Source: Hymenolepis diminuta
Taxonomy: Eukaryota > Platyhelminthes > Cestoda > Cyclophyllidea > Hymenolepididae
Length of the DNA: 64,000 bases
Reading direction: 5' to 3'
Assembly: GCA_900708905.1 (NCBI GenBank)
Contig: CAADRB010000055.1
Coordinates: 523,067 to 587,066 of the forward strand
A program made the position numbers and the translations under genes. Below are positions 42,084 through 55,600 of this stretch, piece after piece. The notes beneath the pieces are model-generated. The model was not told the origin of the DNA and did not search any database. It saw only the letters and a list, made by a program, of their open reading frames with translations. Numbering within the stretch: the stretch's first letter is position 1; the number at the start of each line of letters is the position of its first letter.

Positions 42084-42799
42084 CTGACATGAAGTTTTCT
42101 TCAGCTAACAGAGTTCACCTCAGTTCGAGTAGTAGTTAACACAATTGCTGATAATCAGATAAGCTACCAATTGCGAGCAAAATCTATCTGAGTACGTCTA
42201 TGATAGTTTGGATGTAATTTGGCAAATGTGCTCAAAAATACTGAAGTTAGTATTCATTTAAGTTTTAAAGCAAAACCAAATATAATTTCAATTTAGAATA
42301 TTTACCAAAATCAGAGTTTTTGTAAATTTGATATCTGTCCACAAGTCCAAAAACTCCAGCAAAACTATTCAATTTTCTCTTAGATGTATACTTTTATTTA
42401 TTTATCAACACTGAATATTTGTCTGCATGAATTCCAATGAGTAAACAGGCTTCAGTGCTCCCGTCACGGGCATGGGATGTCATGGGTATCCCGTCAAAAT
42501 CGAATAGAGCATAATCTTTGCACCCTTTTCGAGTTATATAAATGCAGTAAGAAAGCGAAAAGGTCAGGACATTGAAATGATGAACTAAAATTGTCTTCAA
42601 ATATGCCAATTCCTAACAAGTAGACGAACGAATTAAATTGTCAACAAGACATCCAGTATCATAGCTCTGAGACACCATCTGAGGTAATAAATAAAATAAT
42701 GGAGGTGAAAAAATGCCATAAGAATATCGTTGGCTCAAGTCGCTGCTATGAAAAAAGGAGGCTAGATTTGGTCTGAAAATATCAAATAAATTATTTTTA

Positions 42800-42820
42800 A
42801 AGGTATTTTCAAAATACCTT
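42800..42820. repeat. 21-base palindrome with one-base centre
   Basis: Perfect 10-base arms (AAGGTATTTT and AAAATACCTT) around a single C. Confidence 0.7.
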
Positions 42821-45133
42821 ATGGCATTTAAAAGGATAACTTGTCTGGTACACTAATGCATAATTCATAAAAGGTATATTTTAGATGTTAGCTTTCCACT
42901 ACAACAGTATTCAAAACTGCTATGTCGAATATCCAGTAATTGAGAGGCACTTTAAAAAATAAAATGTTAATTGTTTTTTAATTTTCTAAAGAGATGGAAT
43001 TTAATCATGAATAGTTTAGTAAATCGCCCAAGACTGTATCATGGGTCAAGTGGCTTTGAATTTTGGCGATTGAGTTTTTCTCAGTCTTTGTCAGCCGACC
43101 TGAACATTTCCGAAATGATCCTTCAGCGTCTTTGCAGTCGTATAACTGGTTTCCCAAAGCCATAGTATGTCGATGACCTAGCACGTTCTTGGGCATTTAA
43201 AAGTTTGGAAATAAGGTTTGGAATTAAAATTTCAGTCACCTTGTCGTACCAAGTTCTCCACATCATTTGAAATCAAAGGTTTTTCAATCTAAAGTTTTCA
43301 TGCCAAGTTCCACCAGAGCAGAATTGCCAAATATTTCCAACATTTCTTAAATCAGCCATTTACAAATGACTCAAAATGAGGGTATATTTTTTAATAGAGA
43401 TCCTTAAATTCAAACATTGGCAGCCATAAATATCCCCGATAAGCGGTCAAATAAAATATTTGAATATTTCATTTATTGATTGCTTACCATTCAAAAGTAC
43501 AGACAAAACGTCCTTCAATTTATATCTATTGTTTACTTCTTGGTTCTTCCAACTACCTTCTAATACTCTCTAGAAATCATGTTGAATACATTTCAATTAA
43601 TTGTCCCCTCTAATGTCCACACGTAGGAAATAATTGTTAATCAAACTCTCTACCCACACGAGGCATCTCAGCCACGTAGAATAATTAGGTTCGTTATATG
43701 AAGACACAGCCGTCTCTATGTGACACTGTCTGTCTGCCTTTCCCTCTGAGTCATAATGACGATGTGTGTTTGGAGTTATAATCTGCCCTATTCTCAATTT
43801 GCATATTAGCAATCGGTTAGTGGCTCTTTCAAAGTACTAGGTGGGTGGGCATGTGGTATATTAAAGGTCATGAATATACTGTCACATAAGCTCAAAGTTA
43901 CAATAGACTGTTCAAACGTATGTTTTGGCCAGGCCACTGATCATTTCTTTGATCTCTACTGACAGACGAAGTAATCACAGAGCAATCCTTATGTTTGAAT
44001 GAAAGCGCAAGCGTTTCAGGTGCCATAAACTGCTGTGATAGCGTGATACTCGGTGGCTGGTTAACAACGGCGGCTTCTTTGACTGCGTACTTTATCTGCA
44101 CAAGGGAGGTGCTATGGTTATTTCCCTTATTCATAGATGATTTGAGAGATAAAAAGACGTGGATGTTTGTGAATAATATATAGGCGGTTTAGTGTGATAC
44201 ATATGGAATAAAGCGCTAGTCACTATTTGGACTTAGATCGAATCGATTGTATTGGCTGAAATCGACCAACTCATTTTCAGGAGTACTGCCTTTTAAGTAG
44301 AAATATTTTCACCTGTTTTATGATCGGTAAAGCAAACTCTACCCTAATATCGACCTAACAAGAATATCTCTGCATATTTCAATAGTTAATTTGCGTCCTA
44401 GTGATGCCAATAAATTAGAATTTGTGATTATCGTGAAAGGAGTGCCCCAGTACCTTCCTTTGTATTTTACCATTTAATATGTGCTGTTTGAGAAAAATTC
44501 TATGTGAAGTCAAAATTGAACTATTGGACCATTCCAAAAACCATGAATAAAAAGAGCACATTTTTGCGACACGATTTCGTACCTTAAGCTGCTTCTAACT
44601 TACAAATCTATGGTCTCAACATTTATTAGATGTAAAGAACTCCTAAAACTATATCAGCCTACCATCGTTTTAAATTTCTCCTCTCTAGCACATAAAACCA
44701 CGGTTATTTTCATTCCGTGGGTGCATATTTGGCACTCTGCTGAGCTAAAATAAATCAAATTCCCGACACAGTCTCACTAATGCATCCGCTGGACGATATG
44801 GGAGTTTGAAAACCTTGGTCTCAAGTCATACAAGACAGGAATTAATTCATCATCGTTACAATGAACGTTTTCAAAATTCCTCAAAAAATAAAATTTATCT
44901 TTAATCCCGATTCTGCAAGGACCTTTAATGGCTTGACCGCTTTCTTCTATGCTTCTATCTAACTGAAACATTTCCATGTTAACGACGGAACAATTCCGCC
45001 ATTTACATGAGATATTTAACTTCCCACTGAGGGGGTGTTCAAAATATTTGACTTAGGAAGATAATGGCATTCTTAAAATTACTCGAATTCCACTATCGCT
45101 CTTGTTCATTAGATTTAGCCAGTGTAATTGACC

Positions 45134-45220
45134 ATCGGCACCACTGGATGCACACCGATGAGTACTACTCTTGTGACCCCTGACTTAGAAGACGTACACG
45201 TTAACCACTGAGCCACCTAT
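45134..45220 (-). repeat. tRNA-derived SINE-like fragment
   Basis: On the minus strand, GGTGGCTCAGTGGTTAACG resembles a tRNA gene A box. AGTCAGGGGTCACAAGAGT further on occupies the B-box position. The stretch ACTCATCGGTGTGCATCC follows. Similar strings in the same order occur near 21.5, 52.2 and 61.5 kb. It is not a folded tRNA gene. Family membership is inferred from these four alignments by eye. Confidence 0.5.
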
Positions 45221-45239
45221 GTTAGAAGTACTATCCCTA

Positions 45240-45790
45240 TCTTCAGACTGGCGTAATCCAAGGAGATTCTTAGATTGAATTGTGCGTCTCTCAAATAGGA
45301 AAATTAAGCAATCCGCTTCTGATAATCAATACCGTGGGTCAGCACGTCAGGTCCCTACTTCCTATACAAAATGTAAATCGTCAAATTAGGTGACTGGGCT
45401 ACCTAGAACTGCGAAGTGACGGCAGAACTGATGTAGTCATGTCGTCATATACAAAACTGACGTGAGAATCTACCGTCCTACCGAATAACGGTCACAGACT
45501 GACTTCACCTAGCGGAAGTGGGGCAGGACAGATGCGGAACTCTACCCCTACGTTAAAGATGATAGATCACCTCTTAATCTCTTTCACACCTTCCAAGTGA
45601 TTAATGGCGGCAAGATTTCAACAAGCCCTTTGACACACACCTACGACCGTCTACGCTTCAGTCTGATCATAGTAGCCTACCCATGGGAATGCCAAACCAG
45701 ATTTTATCGATTAGATCTGCAGGCATGATAGTTCTCTAGCCCTCACATCTGCGCATTGTGAAAATCAATAAATCAATACCCACATACCCC
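45240..45790. repeat. Probable dispersed repeat of unknown class
   Basis: A stretch that is clearly less AT-rich than its flanks, without an open reading frame. It ends in the simple tail AATCAATAAATCAATA near 45,770, as retroposed repeats often do. It abuts a SINE-like fragment on its left. No second copy was found in the window, so the repeat call is inference. Confidence 0.3.
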
Positions 45791-45978
45791 GATTTACTCG
45801 CAGTGTGATTTGTTAGCTTCATATTCTACTTAGAGAGCAAATAAATGGTTTTCAATAAAATTTCCCCACGACTTCTAGTGCAAAAATATCTTATAAAATT
45901 ATCCTGTAGTTCATCAACGAGCTCTCGTACTGTTATGTAATACAAATATGGTTAGTGCAAATATTTTCATCTTAAAGC

Positions 45979-45984
45979 TTTATT
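45979..45984 (-). terminator. Candidate polyadenylation signal for the DDR-like gene
   Basis: TTTATT on the plus strand reads AATAAA on the gene strand, about 440 bases past the stop codon. I noticed no nearer canonical hexamer. Such hexamers are common by chance in AT-rich DNA, so support is weak. Confidence 0.25.
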
Positions 45985-46420
45985 CAAAGAGGAAGATGAG
46001 GTGGTATCGCCATATTCTTGGCGAAATAGAATAAGTGGGGCAGAGAGGAGAATTGTTTGTTTTTTAGGGTTCAAATACAATCCGGAACAAATGGGAGAAA
46101 TACGGCCCTTGACCCCTTAACCTTCTTTGTGTGTGTGCAAAATGATGATGGCAACATGTTGATAAAGACTGGGAATTTGGGAGTCAGCCCACGGGATCAG
46201 GGGAACGAAACTGCACGTACACAAGGAGCGTCACTTGAAAAGGTAGTGAGAAAAATATACACAGTTGGACACTCGGCAGACAACAGTCAGTTGGTTTTGT
46301 GGAGAAAGAGCAAATAAAAGGGATGTCAAAGTGATTAGATTGACCACGAGGTAGACAGCTCCAGAATCAAGGGAGGAGAGATCAGGAATGACTGCGAGCC
46401 TTCTTCGATCCTCTAGTTAG

Positions 46421-46666
46421 TTACATACACACCGAGTAGATGGACAATCGACCTGAACTTGCACCATCATTGGTTGAGGAATGGTGAAGACTGTGGTGAT
46501 TAGTGAGATGGGGATTCGGGGGCAGGGGCAGAGATGGTACCGGGGGTAAAGGGGTTCCTGATGAGGATTTAAGAGCCCCCGCTTCTTGCTGCATTGACCA
46601 TCCTCCTCCTACGCCGTTTGTCGCGGTTGTGGTCACAGCTATAGACGCCTCTGGATTATAAGCGGT
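46421..46666 (-). CDS. DDR: DDR-like exon 12: proline-rich C-terminus and stop
   Basis: Acceptor TTCTCTAG. Eighty-one codons then TAA. Starts TAYNPEASI (residues 1010-1018), then a proline-rich stretch PLPPVPSLPLPPNP (SH3-ligand-like), a histidine/serine-rich part and the end LSIYSVCM. The open frame stops at 46421. A weak GT (TCG followed by GTGTGT) just before the stop could be an alternative donor. Confidence 0.72.
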   Translation of the reverse strand, partial: TAYNPEASIAVTTTATNGVGGGWSMQQEAGALKSSSGTPLPPVPSLPLPPNPHLTNHHSLHHSSTNDGASSGRLSIYSVCM

Positions 46667-49600
46667 CTAGAGAAGGGAAGAAGCAAACGTTAATCCCCTG
46701 AATTATCCAAGCGAGATAGGGATAGGGAGACGGAGCAGGAAAATTCCAGCTGAGCGGAACAAAAGGTAATGCAACGGAGGAGAAAAGGGAAGGATAAAGA
46801 GAGGTTAAGATTAATCTCTGTAATCATGCATTTTACCGTCATATTTTATTTGATGCTTTTAAAATCAGGTAATCATATTATGAGGCAGAATTTTCAGATA
46901 TCATTGATTAATCACATACCCTTGAATTAGACTAACAGCTCGCCTTATTTCCATCTATCAGATATGCAACAGGATTAGTGGAAAGTTACAGAAAATACTG
47001 CTAAAATCCAATTACTCGTTGTCTCAAGTTGTCATCTACTGTCATCATCCACTGTGAATTATGACGTAACGATGAGAGAAACTTAATTGTTCAAAAGTTT
47101 TGCATTGACCAATACAAAAATTACTTACCGTGTGAGGGACAGCGGAATGTAACATGCCTTGTGAAAGAAAGGGAGAAGTCTGGACGAGTCCACCTAGTTG
47201 TTGAGTATCCATAAAGCCCCCAGCTGCAGCAACAGCATTCTGAAAGAGGTGTGCCTGCTGAGCCGGGACCAAAATGGGTTGATAGAGGTGATAGGAGGTA
47301 TTTCCATTCACACCTACAGTAGCCGCAGAGTTCTGACTACAATTCTGGAGATAAGAAGGGTACTGGTTTCCATTAGCACCAAGGAGGGAAGAGGAACCTT
47401 TCTTCATGGTTCCTGAGAGGCCTCCGTGGTTTGAAGCGGTTGAGGAGCCGAAAAGGGATGTACTAGCATACTCAGTACCTAGCACATCACTTCCAGGAAA
47501 TGGTTGGGCTGCGAAAGGTGGAGGAGGATGAAGCATGGTTCTTGGGAATGGTGCAGTAGTACTAACAGTCTGGAGACTTTCTGTTGCAGTTCTGGATGAA
47601 CTTCCATTCTGATTGCGTTGTCGACGATGTCTGGTAGCACGTTTCCGCTTTCCGTTCGTTCCACTTGAGATCACATTAGGCCGAAGGAGGGCGAGATTTT
47701 CGTTGGTTTCAGTAGATATGGATTCGTCACCTCCTCCTGCACCGCCATTAGCTGTAGAAGTGGAGTTTCTCTGGGCCCCTTCCGAGGCAGAAGAAGCCGT
47801 TACAGAAGACCTTTCTGCTCTAGCCACTGGGGGTCTTCGTCGAATATCTTCGTCATCTTCATCATCCTCCTCTCCTTCATCTCCAGCCTCATTCGCGGAG
47901 ACTTCTCCACCATTATCAACTTCCTCACTGGAAGCCACGGAGAAACCAGATCGACCCTCATTGTGTCTGTTACGAGGAACAGTTCCAGCTAGAATCGGAC
48001 AAAGTGCAGGTGGGGTTGTATAGAGACTTCCACTATCTGTGGTTGTGTCTCCACATGTTACTGGATGGATCATTCCAATAGGAGGGTAGAATTGTTGTTG
48101 TTGCAGACCCAACTGTTGTAGAGCTGCTATATCACCGCCAGCAAGCGAAGCGAAGTTGCGACCTGTAAAAGTAAGGAAGGAGAATATTAATAAATTTCAG
48201 ATAAGCTGAGACGTACCGGTTGGGACGTCGCCCCTCCTAATAAAATGGTTGTCACTAAATGCCCTACTTTTATGGGTTTCGATATTTTCATTTTTGAAGA
48301 GGGCCTTTTCAAGATGCTCTACTTAATTACTAAGCTGGGAAAGACGGTTACTTACTCACCAACGACGAAAATTTGGTTTTATTGCTAAATCCTCTCACCC
48401 TCCCCTCTCTAACAGAGACATATCAGCGGCGAGCAATGAGAACATGTTTTCGAATTGAGTCTAAGTCAGTCGTATAGTGGTGACTCACTCAACCATGTAC
48501 ACGAGAGATGGACACTTATGCCTTTTCCAACCTCCCTTTCTTGCTAACCAGCGAAATGAATTAGTAATTGATGTTGAGGCTGAAGAGAGAGGAAGAGAAG
48601 CTGAGATGGATGTGCTGGTTGTGAAAAGGTTGAAGAAAACACAACCACACACACGCAAAATACCCCGCATAACCTCAAGGGAGGAAAGACAGCAATGGCA
48701 TAGTGTTTTGTGCTCAATCACCCCCTAGGGAGAGCTCTTTAGGGGATTAGTGGTTCGAGTCGTTTGTCTCCCATTCTGGGAAAAAAATAATAATGTCGTA
48801 GGATAACACAACCCAATTTTCTTACAAGATAACTCAAAGGAACTCACCTGGAGATGGTAGACCAGTCGGACACCCGTCTGCAGCTGAAAACATAGCCGGT
48901 GAGGACAAGACTTGAAGAGGTGGTGCCCCAGTGGCATACATTGCACCAGCCCTACAAGAATAGATAAAATTAATTAGATCACAACTTTTCAAGCTTGTAG
49001 GTTATAAGGGGTACACTACTATCAAAGGTAGATGGTCAAAAACTGCAATAACAGAAGTTTCCAACTTTCATTCGATTGTATTGAAATGATTTAACCAAAT
49101 ACAAATTATCAATAGCCAGTTGCTAGGCTACTGGTGGGATTAGGGAGATCAATCGAGTTAGCGGTCAAGCCGTAGCAGCGGAAGGTGAGGGTTTTTTGAA
49201 AACGCGGCTGAAGTTTTGCAAGCAAAGACAAAAAAGACATGCGCGCACAGCAGTTCTACTCTCTACTCATCAAAGTTTGTACCAGGCGGACGCGACAGAA
49301 TTCACCCCGGCCCCAATGTCTTTTTTGCATCCAGTGAGACTTGGGCAGTGAGTCATCCACTTTCCTAGCGTGGCAGAACGAGTTCAATGGTAGCGCTACC
49401 GCTTGCTGGCTAGTCATGCTTGACCAACGTCAATAGACATGAAATTGTCAGAGAAGTGTACTCGTTATGAGATGATAATATTGCGGCATTTTTTAAAGAA
49501 ATCAAAGCCTTCCTTTAAAATAGGGAATTTTATTGTCCGAAGGAAGAATCCTGAATGGATCTAGCACTTTCAGATAAAGTACTTCAAAGTATTAATTCCT

Positions 49601-52600
49601 AAAGTTAGGTCGTCCAAACTCCATCCCTTTTTAGTCAGTAAATATCCGTTAAATGCCTTAAGGAAAGCATCTTTACGTCAACAGCATCCTGAGATGAGGA
49701 AATACAACGTTCGCAGCTGTTAGAATATTACTAGGGTATTTCTTTAAAGTCGGCGGAGATTGCTACACCTCTGCAATTTATAATAGGCAAGTGACAAATG
49801 GAGTTATTTATACAGCTTTAATAGCTTTCCGTCTATAAAAATTGAATATCTTGATCTAATGTTCAGCTGTAACGCATATCCAACTACGTTGAACGGGATA
49901 TTTCGTCTACAAAGGCTATCTTGATAACACTTTCAAATTCTGTATATTTTGTAGTACCTCTAAAAAACGCAGCCAGCAGATATAAAGGATCCTTAAAAGA
50001 AAATGAAACTCAGTTAAAATTTTATACAATCTTACGCGAATAACTTACTAATTTTAGTGTTTGAGTAATGTAACAAACTATCTTGACTCATCTTACCCAA
50101 AGCAAACAGGCTTCTTGTGTAACAAAAAGGAGTCTTAACTAAGCCTTATCAACAATAAGGGGAGGACTTCGTGAAAAGATTATTTAACTTTGTTAAACAG
50201 AGTCGCTTAAACATGTTAGTGGAGAAAAACGTTACCAGTCGCCCCCCCCCCTCCCCCCTTCACCGACTAAGATACAATCTACTACTTCGTTCCTCCTTCC
50301 GATTTAAATGTCTTAAAACACAAAACAGAGTAAATCCTACACATAGTGTGTGACGCAAAAAATAAAATTAGGATTTATAAACAAACGAAGTAGATGACAA
50401 ACAAGCCACTTTTTCTACGAAAAAGGAACAAAATAACGTATAGAGAGAAAATGTGCGCACATGAAGTAATTCCTCTAAATAAGATTCAATATTTTATTAA
50501 GCAATAAGGGAGAACTAAGAGCAAGAACTATGATGTTAAGGTCATACTGCACGACAATCTCGTACATATCATGGGTAAATTTGAAATGTCAACGCGTATG
50601 ATGTGCCTGGTCTACCAAGCTCTTAAGAATGCGCAGAACTATTTCACGAAAATGAACAACCCCGTACGATTAAAAGATTCCATTTGTGCGGCTAGATCTG
50701 AATCTTCAGGCTAGGGTTTCTAATGCTTTTACGCATAGGAGAGGAATTAGAATAATAGGAAAACTAATGCAAGTAATAGAAGTATCAGTTGACTTCTCCT
50801 AGGTATAAAAAATGAATCGAGAGGACACAAACAACCACTCAACCAATCGACTGGTGAAAAAGCCTTGAACATTGCGGATACAAACCCATTCAAGAATTTG
50901 GGGATTGAATACAAAAATTTGGACAGCACACATTAAGTAAAATGTAGATAATCTGATGAATTATTAATGCAAATATGCAAATGCTCTTTAAATACGCTGA
51001 TATTAGTCTCCATTCCCACTCCAACCCTTACTCCTTATTAGATTAAAAAAATTCCGTGTTTCAATGCCTTCTTGCGGTTAGAAATCGTATTTTTGCTTTG
51101 TCATAGGGTAAATTTAGCATTATTTACCAACTTTGAATTTCTAGTTACTACCAAAAAGATTCAAAATAAAGTAAATGAGATTTCACCGGTCACTTACTCC
51201 TAAAAGTCAAAATTGAACCATTTTTATGCACATCATTTGGTTAATATTTTTAATACGAGTTTTATATCATTACTGAATGGATATGCGTGCTCATGACCAG
51301 GTAAATGATACTCATTTCTACTCGAAAATTCAACTGATCAAAATAAACAGCAGGTATTAGTGAGGCTTGAATCTCTTTCTTACTTTACTAAGTAGGCGAT
51401 TAGGTGGTTATAAACAACATGGAAAATAGATAAAACGACCACTCACCCAGTGCTATGAGCGGGACTGAAGAGATAAGCCGCGGGTGAAGCCGTACAAGCC
51501 CCCGTGGAGGTCAAATTATTGCATATAGAAACCCCAGGTTGGTACAGTTGTTGCGACATGACATCATGTTGAGTAAACATTCCACTGCAACCACCGCCAT
51601 TTGATGGATGTGTGGAAGTCATCTGAGAGGTCATTCCACCAGGCGTCCCTGTGGAAGCAATCTTCTTCAGAGATTGATGCCGTTGTCGTGAATGTTGCAT
51701 GCGGATACAGAGGGAGAAGACTAGCACCACACAGAATATTGAGAGTAGGAGACTCACAACAATGACGATTATGAAGGTCGTGCTTCGATTATTAGCTCGA
51801 ATTTGGTCCTTGGCGAGACCTTGACGATGGGTCACTGTGGCTGAACCTCCTCCTGCACCGCCACTTATTCCATCTTCATTGAAAACTGAAAGTAAGGAAA
51901 AGGAGAAATGAACTGGTCTATTACAAAACTATGTGGTTATATTGGTAGTTATAATAGCTTCAAACGCATGGAAGCAATGTATCACACAGAGGGAGAGGTT
52001 TAAGAGAGCTAAAAATGGGATAAAATGAAACTGCCGTTCTCAATTGGCCAAAGGGACTCATTTGCTTAGAGAAGGCTAATAAGGACAGCTCATTGAAACT
52101 TGGAGACTCCAATTCATAATCTCAGGTTTAATGTGACAAAATAGCCGGTATTATTCTTTTGTTCTAAAGCTATGAACAAAGATATCATTAGTGAAATGGT
52201 AAACTTGCACATTTACCAAATCGGAGGTCTTGAATTCAATATCTATTGGTACACACCTAGTACTGTGGATAATCGACCGCAGTGGTTAATTCTGGTCAAA
52301 AAGAGGGGTGGTAGAGGGCGGGTTCCCCATTAGAACGACACTAGGATGCTTTGGTTCCACCCTAATGAAACGTCCTCAAAAGTTTTTCTTAATTGACGTT
52401 GGAGGTTTTAGATCTGCCACTGGATGAATGCTTTCTAACCTTGTCAACCGCTTCTAAAATGGGTTTTTAAACATATAGTGATTGAATCGACGAAGAAAAT
52501 GGATGCTTGAAACTCAGTAAACTGACATCCCAGGCTAATTCATTCACTTAAAGAATCAGAGTTCTCAACCGTCTCGGTTTTTTAATAAAAAAATAATGAG

Positions 52601-55600
52601 ACAGGACGTCACAACTCATCACACTCCAAAAATCAAATCAAACTCTCCAAACCATCCCAACTTTTTCCTTCTAAATAGACGTACATTCGAGACAAGTCTA
52701 AAATCATCCACTTAATCAAATCCACCCAAATTGCAATAGGTACAAATTATGTAGCCGCAATTTTTATTGACCCCACGAGGTCAGATCCCACAACACGCGA
52801 AATTCGGGCCATCTATCTTCTATCCTCCCCGTTCTTTTGCACAATTTTTATGACTTAAGCCAACACCTCCGGCCATAAAGTACAGTACACATAGACTAAC
52901 TCATCGCATAAGATCTTGATAGTAAAACCAGAGAGAAGTCTAGCCAAGAACAGAGTTAGCAGAATTAAAAAACTGAGTGCCCGAAATGAAAAAAACTGAG
53001 TGACTAAATGTGACGTGATTCTAACCGGGCCAAATCCTCTCTCTGACGCATCGTTTATGTGTCCGAGGATGTTGACAGAAAGAGGGAGGCCAGAACAAAC
53101 TGATTTTCGCCAAGCACGCAGACGCGACCGGCGTTGATTTTAGAAAACAGGTGTTAGAGAGGATACGCAAATAACAAGAACCCTCACGAGACTCAGCAAA
53201 CGCAGAGAAGGTCGAGGAGAAAAAGGGTTGTGCATGTACGTGTCCAAAATTAAGGCTCACATTTTCGGACACATCGTTTGTGAAACGCGCGGACACAAAG
53301 GCCTATAAATCAACCCAGACTCTCGCAAACCCAGGCCCTACGTAGACAAGCACTGTATGCTATGCGTCTAATCCTACCCAAGCGTTCAAGTTCAAACTGG
53401 TCGTTCCCGCATCGTGAATGACGGCCTGAGCGTCCATTCCTAGAGGAATTTTAAATTTCCTCTATCTATAGAAACATACAGAGAGAAGACAGACAGGCAG
53501 GTCATTGCTTCACAACGGGAAAAATCGCAGTGTCCCCTCTGCGCTTCTCCTAGTAAAATGTACCGATTTTGACAATTCCCAAAGGAATGTGGGGTGAGGG
53601 GTAGAAAGCGAGGGAGATAGTGAAGAACTTTATAACTGTCCATCTAGGGAAAAAACGTCTCTAGAGGGACAGTATGTATGTAGGATTAAAAAGGTGACTT
53701 TTTCATATGGAACAATGTATCAAATTCGAGAGAGATGGGGGAATTAAGCTGAAAAAACTCTAGGCATAGATTTCTATCTATTGGAAAGTAATAATAAATA
53801 CGAGTAATAGAAGGAATATACAAAGTCGTAGCAAAAAAAACAAACGAGATGGGCGGGGTGTTATTTCAGAAGACTAGTTTACCATGACTGATATAGGCGA
53901 CCAAACAATTCCATTTTCTTAATCAGAAAAAAACGCTGGAATGTTTAAATCCTAATGCTATGCCGATTTTCACTGAAAATCTAGCATACACCATAGCTTT
54001 ATGAAGGGGGTTAATATATCGATTTGCAATAAAATCAAATGTCTGCTCCAAATCTTAAACACTGAGGGCGGTTAGGGGTTTCACCCAATCAAACGCCGTC
54101 CTTAATGTTATCGTTAAGGATGATCAAGGAATGACATACTAAATATAAACTACGTAAAGTCAAACCTTAACTAGTGCCCTAATGTAAAAATGCTGGCACA
54201 CAGATTTCACAGACTATAAACAGTCCCTAAGAGGGCCATATTGCAGTCACATAAACAAATTTTGAACTCACTATTGTCAATAACGTCAACAGAATTCGCA
54301 GAAATAGTGGTAGTCTTTATTCCTGGTTGAATTTCATCAAAAGGGAATGGCCGTAGCTCATCCCCAACAGAGTCGAAGATCCCAGGATATCGGATTTCTG
54401 GATTATCGATTCCAATATCCAGTTCACGTTGTTGGGATGATGAGGAAGGAGAGTGGGATGCCACCGGGACATAAGGTTCTGAAGAGAATAACAAATTAAT
54501 TATGACGTTGTTATGGGAGTCGAATTTAGCGTTTCGTGAACCCACCAGAGATGAATTGAACCTCAGAAATGAGCAGCCAATCATTGGAATAGAAGAGTTG
54601 TAGAGAAATATCCTGAGCAATGTGATTTTGAAGTGGGATACTCAGTACCACAGCACCATCCCAAAGGGGGTTTCGAAAGACAGTGGCTCGGCTACTGAAA
54701 ACTCTGTTAAGTGCCTCTCTCCACGAGATATCGGTTCGATCGCATATGTCAACTTTATCGGGCGGACTTAATGAAATGGTTATTTGAGTCTCCCGAGTGG
54801 TAGATGCCATCCCCGTATCCCGGATAAAGTCGATAACGGTGTAATTGGCTAGACCAATTCCCAATCGTGAAGACTCATAAGTGAAGATGAGGAGACGCGA
54901 GAAATTGCGAACTAAATCGAAAAGTCATGAATTTAAATTAGGTAAAGAAAGCGAAGCAAAAATATGCTAATTAGAAGCGGAACGGCATTTTACTGTCGCA
55001 GATGCAATTATAAGATTGTGCCCTTACGATTGTCAAACTTGAAATCAATTCGCACAGGACCACTTCGAGATCTTTCCCAGCCCACAAAGTGATGATTAAC
55101 CAATGACAAATCCTGGGTTACGTTGCTAAGGTGAGCCGCGTTGTCAACCAGCTTTCCCAAGCCACCAGGGGCACCTCGAGGTCCTAACGCCTTATTGGCG
55201 TCATTGGTTCGATCCCGGAAGTCAAAATGCTGATATAGATCATTGCCAAGAGGTCCTCTACTCCCCTCGGTAGCTACGTACTCAGTTATTCCATCTATAA
55301 TTGACGAGAGAATTAAATCATTATTAACTCCTTAAAAGTGAGAAGGGAAAGATAAAGTTGTTAATGGTTACCAGGAAAAGGACAGCCTTTGAGAGCGAAC
55401 CGGAGACAGACTAGATGTTGAGATTTGGCACTGTAGGGGTAAATTCGAATTCGGCGGGCGATTACAACCGGATCGAAGGTGTAGCGGGCTGTATTACGAG
55501 GATCTATGTTGCTTTGAATCACCTAGACAAATGAAAGAAAAAGAATTATTAATTATCATTGTTTCTATGCCCAACACAAACTGACCTAATAGAGAGGACA

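Larger units (their letters stand above)
28591..45133. other. Long intergenic stretch downstream of the DDR-like gene
   Basis: About 16.5 kb of AT-rich DNA with three palindromes and an unidentified open stretch at 41.8-42.1 kb. I looked on the minus strand for tyrosine kinase landmarks (HRDLA, DFG, the activation-segment PPE) and found none in a plausible context. Confidence 0.5.

Noticed and set aside
42295..42330. SDFGKYS on the minus strand, resembling a kinase DFG motif
   Set aside because: No HRDLA-type motif upstream and no activation segment downstream; the frame stops soon afterwards.
45134..45220. A functional tRNA gene
   Set aside because: A- and B-box-like strings are present, but the arms do not pair into a cloverleaf and the B box is degenerate.
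46057..46317. 86-codon open frame on the plus strand just past the receptor stop
   Set aside because: No domain, no splice partners, and it lies in the likely 3' untranslated region of the opposite-strand gene.
47613..48023. 136-codon open frame on the plus strand
   Set aside because: It is the exact antisense shadow of DDR-like exon 11; its serine/proline runs mirror the acidic and glycine-rich codons of the real exon.
55200..55220. GGTTCGATCCC, a tRNA B-box-like string
   Set aside because: It lies inside exon 6 and reads as coding sequence in frame; coincidence.
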